Assembly (NCBI GenBank): GCA_031178065.1
Contig: JAPSJS010000010.1
Coordinates: 1 to 64,000 of the forward strand
Source: Altererythrobacter sp.
GTDB lineage: Bacteria > Pseudomonadota > Alphaproteobacteria > Sphingomonadales > Sphingomonadaceae
DNA length: 64,000 nucleotides
Direction: 5' to 3'
Under the pieces are notes generated by a model that ran no database searches, was not told the origin of the DNA, and worked only from the letters and a program-made list of their open reading frames with translations. Position numbers and translations under genes: made by a program. This document shows positions 41,851 to 51,061 of this stretch, in pieces (the first letter of the stretch is position 1; every line of letters begins with the position of its first letter).

Positions 41851-42111
41851 GTCTCTCGCGAATTGGGGCGGGCGTTAGTCTCCCGAGTGCAACAACGGTG
41901 AATAAAATCGCACGGAGCCGCTGGTGCTGTGCAAGACGTTTTGACGTAGGGGAATGCTGCATTCTGCGGCTTCTGCGATGCAATCGTATTCGGAAATTTC
42001 CGGGCTGCCGAGTGGCTCTACTGGGCAACCCTATTGCCAGAAACGCTTATCCTGATTTACTTTCCTTGCAGTTCAAGTCGCATCAGACGACTGGACAAGA
42101 GGAGAGGACGA
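41851..42111 (+). promoter_or_regulatory. Intergenic region before second TonB receptor, with GAATGC palindrome
   Basis: About 260 bases without a gene. GAATGC-T-GCATTC at 41952-41964 is a perfect inverted repeat around one base, preceded by TTGACG at 41941, a fair -35 hexamer, so the repeat would overlap the promoter spacer. No matching -10 is clear. AGAGGAGAGGAC just before 42112 is the receptor's ribosome site. There is no sign of a T-tract terminator after virB11. Confidence 0.45.
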
Positions 42112-45018
42112 ATGAGGGGCAAGGCTACCCTGCTTGCCGGCATTTGTGCCGGTGTGCTCGCATTTCCCGTTAACGCTCAGGAGACTGACGCAGATGAAGG
42201 CGTCGCCGCTGCGACCGGCGGCCCTGTTATCGTCGTCACTGCCCAGCGCCAGAACCAGAGTCTTCAGGAAGTCCCGATCGCGGTCAGCGCGTTCACTGCC
42301 GAAGCGCTCGAGGCGCAGCAGATCGAGAACGCGAGCGACCTGCAACTGACGCTTCCGAACGTCTCGTTCACCAAGAGCAACTTTACCGGCGCAAGCTTCA
42401 CGATCCGCGGGATCGGCGATCTGTGCGTCGGCGTGAGCTGCGACAGCGCGACGGCGATCCACACCAACGGCGCGCCCCTGTTCGGCACACGCCTGTTCGA
42501 GACCGAATACTTCGATCTCGAGCGGGTCGAAGTGCTGCGCGGCCCGCAGGGCACCCTGTTCGGCCGCAACGCGACCTCGGGCGTGGTCAACGTCGTGACC
42601 GCCAAGCCCGATCTCTCGGGCGTCGCCGCCGCGGCGGAGCTCGAATACGGCAACTACAACAGCATCAAGGCCAAGGGCATGATCAATCTGCCCATCGGCG
42701 ACGTTCTGGGCGTGCGGCTCGCGGGCTTCTATCTCAACCGCGACGGCTACACCCGCAACCTCTACGACGACAGCCGGATCGACGACCGCGACATGTACGC
42801 GATCCGCGGCAGCCTGCGCTTCGAGCCGGGGCCTGACACCACGATCGATCTCATGGGTTACTACTTCCGCGAGAACGACAATCGGCTGCGCATCCAGAAG
42901 CAGGCTTGTCAGCGCGACCCAACCGGCGTTCTGGGCTGTCTCAATGCCCGGCTCGATTTCGATAAGACCAATGCGGACTCGACGCTTGCCTCGGTACTGA
43001 GTTCCCAAGAACTCTTTGCCATTCAGGGCATTCCGATCGGTATCCTCCCCCTCGGACTTGGCAGCATCTACCCCGATGACGGCGACGGGTACTCGAACTT
43101 CGACGAGCCTGACGACGTGCGCACGGTCCGCACCGCATTCACGCCTGAATATTTCGCCGACGAACTGCAGGTGCAGGCGCGCCTTGAGCAGCGGTTTGGT
43201 AATCTAAACCTGTCGGTTGGCGGGATCTATCAGGAAACCTCGGTCGATTCTCGGCAAGACTACAATCTCGGCGTGCTAGACCGTTCGGGGTACTTAGCCG
43301 CGCTGAGTACACTGGCTTTCCTCGCACAGAACGGCACCGGCGCCCCTGGGTCGAGCGCCTATTTCGCACCAATCGCCGAGGCGCTGATCCCGAACGGACC
43401 CACCGGCGAACTGTGCACCTCGAACAATCGCCAGGAAAGCCAGGGCGCCTACGAAGGACACGCGATCTGTTCGGACGTGCCGCTCGCGTTCGACCGGTCG
43501 AACGGCGATCAGAAATCATGGTCGGCGGAAGCCATCCTGAGCAGCGACTTCGACGGGGCGTTCAACTTCCTGGTCGGCGGCATCTATGCGAACAGCAGGG
43601 TGTCGGAGAACAGCTACTACGTGAACTCGTTCGGTCTCGACTACGCCACGGGCATTCTCGGCACTTTCTCTGCCTCCGCGAACGGCGCCCCGCCAGCGTA
43701 TCTCGCAACTTCAATGTACCGCAACAACACGCGAGACTTCGAACTCAACAGCTATGGCATCTTCGGTGAGGTCTACTTCGACATCAGCGATCGGCTTAAG
43801 TTCACCGGCGGCTTGCGCTACAACAACGATGAGAAGTCAATTGTCGCTCGCAATACGCTGGCGAGCTTCCTCAATCCGTTCAGTAACGACGGCGACCCCT
43901 TCGATTCACCGTTCGTAGGTTCCTACGACGCAGACCCGGGCACGGACGGAAACCAGATCGTGCAGGAGCGCTCGGTTTCGTTTGACGAAATCACCGGGCG
44001 CGCGGTGCTCGACTTCCAGGCGACACCGGACAACCTGTTCTATGCCTCCTATTCCCGGGGCTACAAGTCGGGCGGTATCAACCCGCCGCTTTCGCCTGCC
44101 TTCGAGGTGCCCGAAAGCTTCGGGTCGGAGTCGATCGACGCGTTCGAAATCGGAACCAAGAACACGTTCGCCAATGGAGCCCTGCAGCTCAATGCAACGG
44201 CATTTTATTACAAATACAAGGATCTGCAGCTCAGCCGCATCGTCGCGCGGACATCTGTCAACGACTCGATCGACGCAAACATCTGGGGCTTTGAGATCGA
44301 AGGCGTCATCCGCCCGAGCCCACGATGGCTGATCAATGCGAACTTCAGCTATCTCAATGCCGAGGTCGCAGGCGATCAGTTCTTCTCCAATCCTCGCGAT
44401 CCGGGCGGGGGCGATCCCGATGCGGTGATCATCAAGGACATCTCAAACGGTTCCCTCTGCGCGGTTACCGGCCCCGCGCCCGGTGCGGCGGCGGCTTTCG
44501 TCACAGCAGTTAATACCGGCCTAGGCTTGCGCGCGCCGGAGGCTTTCCCGTCCGACAGCGGGATCGCCTCGACCGGCGCGTTTGGCATCTGCTCGGTGCT
44601 GCAGGCCAACGCGCCGGCGGGCTTCTCCGTCCTAAGCCCAGGCGTCCAGGTGAACATCAAGGGCAACAAGCTGCCCCAGGCGCCGGAAATGAAGGCATCG
44701 GTAGGCGTTCAGTACACTGCCGAGTTCGCCAATGGCATGACGCTCATACCGCGCTTCGATATTGCCCTGACTGGCGAGCAGTACGGCAATGTCTTCAACG
44801 GCAACGTCAACCGGATCGAACCCTTCGTCCAGGCGAATGCGCAGATCCAGCTCAATGGTCCGGACGAGCGCTGGTACGTGCGCGGGTTCGTCCAGAACAT
44901 CTTCGACAGCTCGTCGATGACGGGCCTTTACGTGACCGACGCCACGTCGGGGAACTTCACCAACATCTTTACGCTCGATCCGCGCCGCTACGGCGTGGCG
45001 GTCGGCGCGAGGTTCTGA
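42112..45018 (+). CDS. TonB-dependent outer-membrane receptor
   Basis: A 968-residue receptor. Signal peptide about residues 1-23 (CAGVLAFPVNAQ). TonB box/plug start IVVTAQRQNQSLQEVPIAV, then TIRGIGDLCVGVS, the plug signature VEVLRGPQGTLFGRNATSG, and a barrel of about 700 residues ending PRRYGVAVGARF. Plug cysteines (LCVGVSCDSA) could form a disulfide. The class (sphingomonad TonB receptors with RGPQGTLFGRN plug) imports varied substrates, from iron chelates to plant- or lignin-derived compounds; no neighbouring gene narrows it. Start 42112 is fixed by AGAGGAGAGGAC. It follows the virB operon by 261 bases and has its own terminator. Confidence 0.93.
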   Translation: MRGKATLLAGICAGVLAFPVNAQETDADEGVAAATGGPVIVVTAQRQNQSLQEVPIAVSAFTAEALEAQQIENASDLQLTLPNVSFTKSNFTGASFTIRGIGDLCVGVSCDSATAIHTNGAPLFGTRLFETEYFDLERVEVLRGPQGTLFGRNATSGVVNVVTAKPDLSGVAAAAELEYGNYNSIKAKGMINLPIGDVLGVRLAGFYLNRDGYTRNLYDDSRIDDRDMYAIRGSLRFEPGPDTTIDLMGYYFRENDNRLRIQKQACQRDPTGVLGCLNARLDFDKTNADSTLASVLSSQELFAIQGIPIGILPLGLGSIYPDDGDGYSNFDEPDDVRTVRTAFTPEYFADELQVQARLEQRFGNLNLSVGGIYQETSVDSRQDYNLGVLDRSGYLAALSTLAFLAQNGTGAPGSSAYFAPIAEALIPNGPTGELCTSNNRQESQGAYEGHAICSDVPLAFDRSNGDQKSWSAEAILSSDFDGAFNFLVGGIYANSRVSENSYYVNSFGLDYATGILGTFSASANGAPPAYLATSMYRNNTRDFELNSYGIFGEVYFDISDRLKFTGGLRYNNDEKSIVARNTLASFLNPFSNDGDPFDSPFVGSYDADPGTDGNQIVQERSVSFDEITGRAVLDFQATPDNLFYASYSRGYKSGGINPPLSPAFEVPESFGSESIDAFEIGTKNTFANGALQLNATAFYYKYKDLQLSRIVARTSVNDSIDANIWGFEIEGVIRPSPRWLINANFSYLNAEVAGDQFFSNPRDPGGGDPDAVIIKDISNGSLCAVTGPAPGAAAAFVTAVNTGLGLRAPEAFPSDSGIASTGAFGICSVLQANAPAGFSVLSPGVQVNIKGNKLPQAPEMKASVGVQYTAEFANGMTLIPRFDIALTGEQYGNVFNGNVNRIEPFVQANAQIQLNGPDERWYVRGFVQNIFDSSSMTGLYVTDATSGNFTNIFTLDPRRYGVAVGARF

Positions 45019-45046
45019 CCGGAACGACGGTTGGGGGAGAGGGGAA

Positions 45047-45080
45047 GGGGCCGGTCCTTTGCGGGGCCGGCTCCTTTTTT
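45047..45080 (+). terminator. Intrinsic terminator of second TonB receptor
   Basis: An 8-bp stem GGGGCCGG/CCGGCTCC (45047-45054 with 45067-45074, one G-T pair), a 12-base loop and six T residues. It follows the receptor stop by 28 bases; the T-tract touches the stop region of the convergent transporter gene. Confidence 0.88.
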
Positions 45081-45825
45081 ACCCCCGCTGCGCAGTTCCA
45101 GCGAACGGCGAGAAGTTCGTTTCGGTGTCGTAGATATCGATCCCCTCACGCCGCTTGAGCGCGCCGACGACCAGATAAGTCACCGGCGTCAGCAATGCCT
45201 CCCACGCCGTCTTGATCAGCCACTGCGACAGCACGACTTGCCACAGCAGTTCGACCGGCCATCCTGCAAGACCCCAGAATGCGAGGGGGTAGAAAATCAG
45301 GCTGTCGAGCCCCTGGCCGATGGCGGTCGAGCCGATCGTCCGCGCCCACAGCGCCTTGCCCGCGGTCCAGACCTTCATCTTCGCGAGCACGAAGCTGTTG
45401 GCGAACTCGCCGGCCCAGAACGCCACCATCGAGGCGATCACGATGCGCCACGAATTGCCGAACACGAACTCGTAGGCTTCCTGCCCCGGCCATCCGTCTG
45501 CCGGGGGCAAAGCGACGACGATCCAGGCCATGACCGCCATGAAGGCGAGCGCCGCGAAACCGGTCCAGATGACCCGCCGCGCCCGGGCATAGCCGTAGAC
45601 CTCCGTAAGCACGTCGCCGATGATGTAGCTGATCGGAAAGAACAGCACGCCGGCGCCGAACGACCATTCTGTGCCTCCCGGCAGCGTCACGTAGGATGGC
45701 TTGGAGGCCCCGATGATGTTCGACAGCAGCAGGATCGCGACGAAGGCCGCCATGACCAGATCGTAGTAACGGAAGGCCGGCGGCGGGCCTCGCCCCGTCT
45801 CGATGCGCTGCGGTGTCTCGTCCAT
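45079..45825 (-). CDS. yhhQ: Queuosine precursor transporter (VUT/YhhQ family)
   Basis: A 248-residue inner-membrane protein with about six helices. Family hallmarks: LLLSNIIGASKPSY near the N-terminus, FPISYIIGDVLTEVYGY, ASMVAFWAGEFANSFVLAKMK and IGSTAIGQGLDSLIFYPL. YhhQ-type proteins take up queuosine precursors (preQ0/preQ1) for tRNA wobble modification. Length is a little above the E. coli protein (221) because of an N-terminal hydrophilic tail. Single gene on the minus strand, convergent with the TonB receptor, next to a tRNA gene. No preQ1 riboswitch was recognised upstream (45826-45882 is only 57 bases). Confidence 0.9.
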   Translation of the reverse strand: MDETPQRIETGRGPPPAFRYYDLVMAAFVAILLLSNIIGASKPSYVTLPGGTEWSFGAGVLFFPISYIIGDVLTEVYGYARARRVIWTGFAALAFMAVMAWIVVALPPADGWPGQEAYEFVFGNSWRIVIASMVAFWAGEFANSFVLAKMKVWTAGKALWARTIGSTAIGQGLDSLIFYPLAFWGLAGWPVELLWQVVLSQWLIKTAWEALLTPVTYLVVGALKRREGIDIYDTETNFSPFAGTAQRG

Positions 45826-45882
45826 GGCGCTGCCTATCGCGATTTGCGCGTCCGGAAAAGCGCGCTATGGCGCATGGCGTGC

Positions 45883-45959
45883 GCGCCCGTAGCTCATCTG
45901 GATAGAGCGCGAGACTTCTAATCTTGAGGTAGCAGGTTCGAGTCCTGCCGGGCGCGCCA
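45883..45959 (+). tRNA. tRNA-Arg (anticodon TCT)
   Basis: A complete 77-base cloverleaf with encoded CCA. Acceptor GCGCCCG pairs with CGGGCGC; D stem GCTC/GAGC; anticodon stem CGAGA/TCTTG (one G-T pair) with loop CTTCTAA, anticodon TCT reading AGA; T stem GCAGG/CCTGC with loop TTCGAGT. tRNA-Arg genes are frequent integration sites, but no integrase or repeated tRNA end is visible in the window. Confidence 0.96.
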
Positions 45960-46221
45960 CCTCCTCAAAGCTGTCCAATTTCGGGCCCTCACGTTTGTGA
46001 TCCCGTCGACCCCGACGGACGGTCCGGGTGACAGGATCGCCACGGGATGAAATCAGGGGAAGCCAAACGGGTGCCGATCGTGTATGGAGCCGCCGTCGCC
46101 ATTGAGGCGACCGGCCGGCGAAGCGGCCGCAATTTCCATGACCGAGCCCGCAGGGACCGCTTGCCGGGAACATCCCTCCGCTCCGCCGTTCTTATGGCGG
46201 CTTGGTCCATTAGTGAGCATC
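45960..46221 (+). promoter_or_regulatory. Leader region of the DEAD-box helicase gene
   Basis: About 260 bases between tRNA-Arg and the helicase. An open frame runs through the last 140 bases in phase with the helicase but reads as low-complexity sequence. A long untranslated leader, as in cold-induced helicase genes, is possible. No promoter or riboswitch was recognised. Confidence 0.3.
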
Positions 46222-47964
46222 ATGACCTTTTCCACTCTCCCGCCAATGCTTGGCGAAGCACTCGCCGAGCGCGGCTATGCCGAGCTGACTGCCGTCCAGA
46301 CGGCCGTTCTCGCACCCGAGGCTGCCGGCCGCGACCTCATCGTCTCGGCGCAGACCGGTTCGGGCAAGACCGTCGCGTTCGGCCTTTCCATGGCCTGCGA
46401 CCTGCTCGACGGCCTCGGGGCGCCAACCCAGTCGCCGCTCGCACTGGTGATCGCGCCGACGCGTGAACTGGCCCTGCAGGTCAGCCGCGAACTGGCTTGG
46501 CTCTATGCCAAGGCCGGCGCTCGCATCGCGACCTGTGTCGGCGGCATGGACGCATCGAAGGAACGGCGCGCGCTGCGGGCCGGTCCGCATGTCGTCGTCG
46601 GAACGCCGGGACGACTGCGCGACCATCTCGAGCGGGGGGCGCTCGATTTGTCGAACCTCCGGGAAGTCGTGCTCGACGAAGCGGACGAGATGCTCGACAT
46701 GGGCTTCCGCGAGGATCTCGAGGAGATCCTCGACGCGACCCCCGCAGAGCGGCGCACGCTACTGTTTTCCGCCACGATGCCCAAACCGATCGTGGCGCTG
46801 GCCGAGCGCTACCAGCGAGGCGCCCTGCGGATATCGACCGCGGGCGACGATCGCGGCCACGGCGACATCGCCTTCCAGGTGATCACGGTCTCGCCAGCGG
46901 AAGTCGAGGCGGCGGCGGTCAATCTGCTGCGTTTCCACGAAGCGGAGACGGCCATTCTTTTCTGCGCCACCCGCGACAATGTCCGGCGGCTCCACGCGAC
47001 GCTGCAGGAGCGCGGCTTCGCGGTCGTCGCGCTGTCGGGCGAGCATTCGCAATCGGAGCGCAACCAGGCTCTTCAGGCCCTGCGCGACCGGCGCGCGCGC
47101 GTCTGCGTCGCCACCGACGTCGCGGCGCGGGGAATCGATCTGCCGAGCCTCAGCCTTGTCGTCCATGTCGACCTTCCGCGAGATGCGGAAACGCTCCAGC
47201 ACCGCTCGGGCCGGACCGGCCGCGCGGGAAAGAAGGGCACTGCGGTGCTGATCGTGCCGTTCCCCCGGCGCAAGCGTGTGGAATCGATGCTGCGCGGCGC
47301 CAAGATCAAGGCCGACTGGATCGATGCGCCGACCCCGGATGCGATCCGCACGCGGGACCGCGAGCGCCTGCTCGCGGCGCTCCTGCAGCCGGCCGAATTC
47401 GACGACGAGGACCGCGCTCTCGCCCAGCGTCTGCTGGCCGAGCGCTCGCCGGAGGATATCGCCGCCGCGCTGGTGCGCGCGCATCGCGCGGCGATGCCGC
47501 AGCCGGAAGAAATGCTGGAGAACACGCCCGAGGCGCAGCGTGCCGCGCAGCAGGACCGGCACCGTCCGGGGTTCGACGATACTGTCTGGTTCCGTATGGA
47601 TATCGGGCGCCGGCAGAATGCCGACCCGCGCTGGATACTGCCGCTGCTATGCCGCCGCGGTCACATCACCCGCAACGAGGTCGGGGCGATCCGCATCGGC
47701 GCCAACGAGACCCACTTCCAGATACCGCGTGCCATTGCCGAGAAGTTCGGTGCCGCGCTCGAACGCACGGCACGGGACGAGAGCGACGACGAAGGCGTGC
47801 GGATCGAACCATCGGAAGGCCCGCGCCAGGCTGCCCACGTCAACCGTAGCGCCAAGCCGAACAAGTTTTCGCACAAGGGTGGCCGGAAGCCAGGGCCGAG
47901 CGCTCCCAAAGGGCGACCGGGCGCAAAGCACAAGCCTCGCGGCCGCCAGGAGCGGAATGTGTGA
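46222..47964 (+). CDS. DEAD-box RNA helicase (DeaD/CsdA type)
   Basis: A 580-residue ATP-dependent RNA helicase. Motifs in order: Q-motif region ELTAVQTAVL, I AQTGSGKT, Ia PTREL, Ib TPGRL, II DEAD, III SAT, IV ILFCATRDNV, V VATDVAARGID, VI HRSGRTGRAG. After the helicase core (about 1-360), residues 430-530 contain a DbpA-type RNA-binding domain (ADPRWILPLLCRRGHITRNE, then ANETHFQIPRAIAEKF), followed by a basic tail. This is the layout of CsdA/DeaD, which helps ribosome assembly and mRNA decay in the cold. Start ATG 46222 is preferred; GTG 46213 is possible. Confidence 0.93.
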   Translation: MTFSTLPPMLGEALAERGYAELTAVQTAVLAPEAAGRDLIVSAQTGSGKTVAFGLSMACDLLDGLGAPTQSPLALVIAPTRELALQVSRELAWLYAKAGARIATCVGGMDASKERRALRAGPHVVVGTPGRLRDHLERGALDLSNLREVVLDEADEMLDMGFREDLEEILDATPAERRTLLFSATMPKPIVALAERYQRGALRISTAGDDRGHGDIAFQVITVSPAEVEAAAVNLLRFHEAETAILFCATRDNVRRLHATLQERGFAVVALSGEHSQSERNQALQALRDRRARVCVATDVAARGIDLPSLSLVVHVDLPRDAETLQHRSGRTGRAGKKGTAVLIVPFPRRKRVESMLRGAKIKADWIDAPTPDAIRTRDRERLLAALLQPAEFDDEDRALAQRLLAERSPEDIAAALVRAHRAAMPQPEEMLENTPEAQRAAQQDRHRPGFDDTVWFRMDIGRRQNADPRWILPLLCRRGHITRNEVGAIRIGANETHFQIPRAIAEKFGAALERTARDESDDEGVRIEPSEGPRQAAHVNRSAKPNKFSHKGGRKPGPSAPKGRPGAKHKPRGRQERNV

Positions 47965-47985
47965 CGACGCTGTCCGGCGCAATCG

Positions 47986-48759
47986 CTAGCCGCGGCTGAG
48001 ACCCTGCAGGCGCTCGCGAGTGACGGGGTAGCCGGCATCGTCGGGAATGCAGATCCAGCCTTCGCCGTCGTGCTCCTCGAAGAAGGGGGTGATCATGCGT
48101 GGGGGGTAGGCGGCGCAGTCGCTGAGGGCGGCGTCGAAATCGTCGAACTGTGCTAGGCGTTCAAGGTTGCGGCGGGTGGGGAAGATCACGCTGATTTCTC
48201 CGCGGTCGGCGGCGGCGAGCGCGTCGCGTGCGGTGACCCAGAACAGGCGCGTGTTCTCCGTCGCGTCGACCGCGATGTCGACGGCGCCGGTGCCGAGGTC
48301 GGCGAGATAGAAGCGCGTGTCGAACACCCGCGGCAGGCGCTCGTTCTTGGGGAACCAGCGGGCGAAGGGCACGATCGCCTCGAGATCGAGCGACCAGTCC
48401 ATCATCTCGAGCACGGGTGCGAGAGCGTCCCTCTCGTGGAGGATCCGGCGCGCCTCGGCCGCGCGCTCCGCGTCGATGTCGCCGACCAGCCCGATCGCGA
48501 GTCCGGTTTCCTCCAGCGTCTCGCGGATCGCGGCGATGCGGTGGGCGGCTTCGTCCGCATTCCCGATTCCGCTCAGGCCTGCCGCGAGATCCCGATCCGC
48601 CTGATCGACCCGGCCGCCGGGGAAGACGGCGGCGCCGGCGGCGAACTTCATGAAGTTTGCGCGTGTGACCATTAGGAGTTCGGGGGGACCGCCCCCGGGG
48701 CCGCGGCGGAAGATCACGAGGGTGGCGGCGGGGATGCCGTCTGCGGGGGTGTCGCTCAT
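47986..48759 (-). CDS. Nudix hydrolase (NUDT19/CoA-pyrophosphatase-like)
   Basis: A 257-residue Nudix protein. Early segment KFAAGAAVFPGGRVDQADRD holds the Gly start of the Nudix box; after an insertion comes AAIRETLEETGLAIG, the REXXEEXG core that binds metal. The long spacing inside the box and the C-terminal IVPFARWFPKNERLPRVFDT match the NUDT19/acyl-CoA-type subfamily. Likely reaction: hydrolysis of a nucleoside diphosphate linked to another moiety such as CoA. Start 48759 (MSDTPADG) is chosen by homology-like N-terminus; no strong ribosome site. Convergent with the helicase gene, 21 bases apart. Confidence 0.88.
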   Translation of the reverse strand: MSDTPADGIPAATLVIFRRGPGGGPPELLMVTRANFMKFAAGAAVFPGGRVDQADRDLAAGLSGIGNADEAAHRIAAIRETLEETGLAIGLVGDIDAERAAEARRILHERDALAPVLEMMDWSLDLEAIVPFARWFPKNERLPRVFDTRFYLADLGTGAVDIAVDATENTRLFWVTARDALAAADRGEISVIFPTRRNLERLAQFDDFDAALSDCAAYPPRMITPFFEEHDGEGWICIPDDAGYPVTRERLQGLSRG

Positions 48760-48795
48760 CGGAGGGACTGTGGAGCCGCGCGGGCGGGATGCCAA

Positions 48796-48976
48796 GAGGG
48801 TGTCGGGATTTCTGACACCCGGGGCGCAGGGTTAATGCGGCTTCACCTTCGTCGCCCGCCGTTCCGCGCCATTCTGCCGAACTGGCACGGGGGATGCATC
48901 GCAGGCCGCACCCACAGTGGTCTTCGAACGAGGCGGCGCCACCCCCCAGTCTCCCGGCGCCGTCTCCCCGCAAGCG
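48796..48976. other. Intergenic stretch without recognised content
   Basis: About 180 bases between the Nudix start and the hairpin after grxD. It probably carries the Nudix promoter. Nothing else was recognised. Confidence 0.3.
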
Positions 48977-49010
48977 AAAGGGCCCGCCCGAGAAATCGGA
49001 CGGGCCCTTT
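48977..49010. terminator. Bidirectional intrinsic terminator downstream of grxD
   Basis: AAAGGGCCCG (48977-48986) and CGGGCCCTTT (49001-49010) form a 10-bp stem, extended inward by CCGA/TCGG after one mismatch. A and T runs at both edges give short T-tracts on either strand. It lies 21 bases past the grxD stop. Confidence 0.75.
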
Positions 49011-49031
49011 CTGCATCCGCCAGGCGGAACG

Positions 49032-49358
49032 TCAGGCCTTGGCGACCTGCTTTTCGGTGAGAAGTTCCTGAAGTTCGCCGGCTTCGAACATCTCCATCAT
49101 GATGTCGCTGCCGCCGACGAATTCGCCCTTCACATAGAGCTGCGGAATGGTCGGCCAGTCGGAGAAAGCCTTGATCCCCTGCCGGACCTCCATGTCCTGC
49201 AGCACGTCCACGCTCTCGTAAGAGACGCCGCAGTGCTCGAGGATTGCCACCGCACGGCTGGAGAAGCCGCACTGCGGGAACAGCGGCGTGCCCTTCATGA
49301 AGAGGACCACATCGTTCTCGCCGACGATGCCGGAAATGCGTTCATTGGTATCGGACAT
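49032..49358 (-). CDS. grxD: Monothiol glutaredoxin Grx4 (CGFS type)
   Basis: A 108-residue monothiol glutaredoxin. The active site is CGFS in [12 protein letters not shown] near residues 33-36; glutathione-binding [18 protein letters not shown] follows. It carries a [2Fe-2S] cluster with glutathione and works with BolA proteins in iron-sulfur trafficking and iron regulation. The bolA gene lies 38 bases upstream on the same strand, and DUF1476 before that, so DUF1476-bolA-grxD is one operon. Start 49358 has GGAAG about 9 bases ahead; an upstream in-frame ATG at 49373 lacks one. Confidence 0.96.
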   Translation of the reverse strand: MSDTNERISGIVGENDVVLFMKGTPLFPQCGFSSRAVAILEHCGVSYESVDVLQDMEVRQGIKAFSDWPTIPQLYVKGEFVGGSDIMMEMFEAGELQELLTEKQVAKA

Positions 49359-49396
49359 GGGAAAAACTTCCACTCAGGTATTTCAAGTCGTGGGAG

Positions 49397-49630
49397 TCAG
49401 GTGGGCGCTTGCGTGGTGAGTTGCAAGGCGTGAAGCACGCCGCCCATCTTCCCGCCGAGCGCCTCGTAGACCATCTTGTGCTGCTGCACCCGGCTCTTTC
49501 CGGTGAAGGCGGGGGAGACGACGTGCGCCGCATAGTGGTCGCCGTCGCCCGCAAGATCGCGGATCTCGACTTCGGCATCGGGCAGGGCGGACTTGATCAT
49601 CCCTTCGATTTCGGCAGCGCTCATCGGCAT
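49397..49630 (-). CDS. bolA: BolA-family protein
   Basis: A 77-residue BolA-like protein (alpha-beta KH-like fold). Seen: IKSALPDAEVEIRDLAGDGDH at the start (positions about 12-31), VVSPAFTGKSRVQQHKMVYEAL with the conserved His of QHKMVY, and GVLHALQLTTQ at the end. It pairs with monothiol glutaredoxin through a shared [2Fe-2S] cluster, using His and Cys ligands. Gene order DUF1476, bolA, grxD supports this pairing. ATG 49630 has AGGA 7 bases before; ATG 49624 is possible. Confidence 0.94.
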   Translation of the reverse strand: MPMSAAEIEGMIKSALPDAEVEIRDLAGDGDHYAAHVVSPAFTGKSRVQQHKMVYEALGGKMGGVLHALQLTTQAPT

Positions 49631-49652
49631 GGCAGGTTCCTCGGTGCGCCGA

Positions 49653-49976
49653 TCAGCTTTCGCTCATCAACTGGCGGCGGGCCTCGATGGCCTTCTCATC
49701 GAGCTTGGCACGGATGTCGGCTTCGCTGACGTCGCATTCGGCGGCGGTGAGATCGCCGAGCAGCTTGCGGATCACGTCCTCGTCGCCCGCTTCCTCGAAG
49801 TCGGCCTGGACGACGGCCTTCTTGTAGGCATCGGCTTCCTCGGCGGTGAGGCCCATCAGGCCGGCGGCCCATTCGCCCAGCAGACGGTTGCGCCGCGCCG
49901 CAACGCGAAACGCGGTTTCCCCGTCCATCGCAAACTTGGCTTCTTCCGCGCGCTCGCGATCCTTGAAATCGGTCAT
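49653..49976 (-). CDS. DUF1476 protein, F-ATPase inhibitor zeta subunit-like
   Basis: A 107-residue helical protein. MTDFKDRERAEEAKFAMDGE at the N-terminus is the family's inhibitory segment; FRVAARRNRLLGEWAA and DEDVIRKLLGDLTAA follow. In Paracoccus denitrificans the zeta subunit of this family blocks reverse rotation of F1FO-ATP synthase (established for that organism); other alphaproteobacterial versions are weaker inhibitors. Here it is first in an operon with bolA and grxD, 22 bases before bolA. Start 49976 is supported by GAGAGGACTCC just upstream. Confidence 0.92.
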   Translation of the reverse strand: MTDFKDRERAEEAKFAMDGETAFRVAARRNRLLGEWAAGLMGLTAEEADAYKKAVVQADFEEAGDEDVIRKLLGDLTAAECDVSEADIRAKLDEKAIEARRQLMSES

Positions 49977-50062
49977 GGAGTCCTCTCGGGTTGGTTTGGT
50001 CGCCGAAATAGGCCGACGCCGCCGCCCGGGCAAGCGCGCAGTGACCGGGCCGGTCCCGGCCG

Positions 50063-51061
50063 TCAGTCCATCGTCACCACGAGCTTGCCGACCGCCTGCC
50101 GGTTCTCCAGCTTGGCGATCGCCTCCCCGCCGCGTTCGAGCGGGAACGTCTCGGAGATCAGCGGGTCGATCCGGCCGGTCTTCAGCAGGTCGAACAGCTC
50201 GTCCACCTGAGCGCGGAACCGCTCGGGCTCGCGCGCGGTGAAAGCGCCCCAGAACACGCCGCAGATGTCGCACGACTTCAGCAGCGTGAGGTTGAGCGGC
50301 ATCTTCGCGATGCCCGCCGGGAAGCCGACCACCAGGAAGCGCCCCTCCCACGCGATCGCGCGCAGCGCCGGCTCCGAATACTGACCGCCGACGACGTCGT
50401 AGACGATGTTCGCGCCTTCCGGCCCGCAGGCAGCCTTGAACGCGCTGGCGAGATCCTTGCTGGCCGCCTTGTCCATCTCGCCCTTGGGATAGATGACCAC
50501 CTCGTCCGCCCCGGCCCGGCGGGCGACTTCGCCCTTCTCCTCGCTGGAGACGGCGGCAATCACCCGCGCGCCGTAGGCCTTGCCGAGCTCGACCGCAGAG
50601 AGACCGACGCCCCCCGCCGCGCCGAGCACGAGCAGCACGTCGCCTTCCTTGATGTGGCCGCGATCCTTGAGGCCGTGGATCGTCGTGCCGTAAGTCATCA
50701 TCAGCGAGGCGGCTTTTTCGAACGGCACCCCTTCGGGCACTGCGAACATGCGCGCGGCCGGCACGCAGACTTTCTCCGCCAGTCCGCCGTTGCCGATCCC
50801 CGCGAGCACGCGGTCGCCGACCTGCCAGCCTTCGACGCCTTCACCGACCGCCTCGATCACGCCCGCGATCTCGCCGCCGGGCGCGTAGGGCCGCTCCGGC
50901 TTGAACTGGTAGAGGTCGCGGATCATCAGCGTGTCGGGAAAGTTGATCGCGCAGGCCTTCACGTCGACCAGCACCTGCCCCTTGGCCGGCTGCGGCACCT
51001 CCACTTCATCCAGCGTGAGGGTGTCGGGTCCGCCGACGGCGTGGGTGCGCAGTGCTTTCAT
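50063..51061 (-). CDS. NADPH:quinone oxidoreductase family (zinc-free MDR) protein
   Basis: A 332-residue MDR protein. N-terminal [20 protein letters not shown] and [17 protein letters not shown] are typical of QOR-type enzymes; the cofactor motif is [17 protein letters not shown] near residue 145. No zinc ligands. It would reduce quinones or enones with NADPH in the cytosol; NADPH:acrylate/enoyl-type reductases share this profile. Its ATG overlaps the leuD stop by 4 bases (ATGA), making it the last gene of the leuC-leuD transcript. DUF1476 follows 86 bases later and probably has its own promoter. Confidence 0.9.
   Translation of the reverse strand: MKALRTHAVGGPDTLTLDEVEVPQPAKGQVLVDVKACAINFPDTLMIRDLYQFKPERPYAPGGEIAGVIEAVGEGVEGWQVGDRVLAGIGNGGLAEKVCVPAARMFAVPEGVPFEKAASLMMTYGTTIHGLKDRGHIKEGDVLLVLGAAGGVGLSAVELGKAYGARVIAAVSSEEKGEVARRAGADEVVIYPKGEMDKAASKDLASAFKAACGPEGANIVYDVVGGQYSEPALRAIAWEGRFLVVGFPAGIAKMPLNLTLLKSCDICGVFWGAFTAREPERFRAQVDELFDLLKTGRIDPLISETFPLERGGEAIAKLENRQAVGKLVVTMD

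Noticed and set aside
42034-42111. Longer start for the second TonB receptor at 42034
   Set aside because: It would put 26 mostly charged residues before a good signal peptide, and the strong ribosome site lies before ATG 42112.
45883-45959. Integration site (att) for a mobile element at tRNA-Arg
   Set aside because: No integrase and no repeated tRNA 3' end was seen in the next 18 kb; flanking genes are housekeeping.
45865-46173. Antisense open frame over tRNA-Arg with the peptide RPAGLEPATSRLE
   Set aside because: This peptide is the well-known false translation of the complementary strand of a tRNA gene; the cloverleaf is complete.
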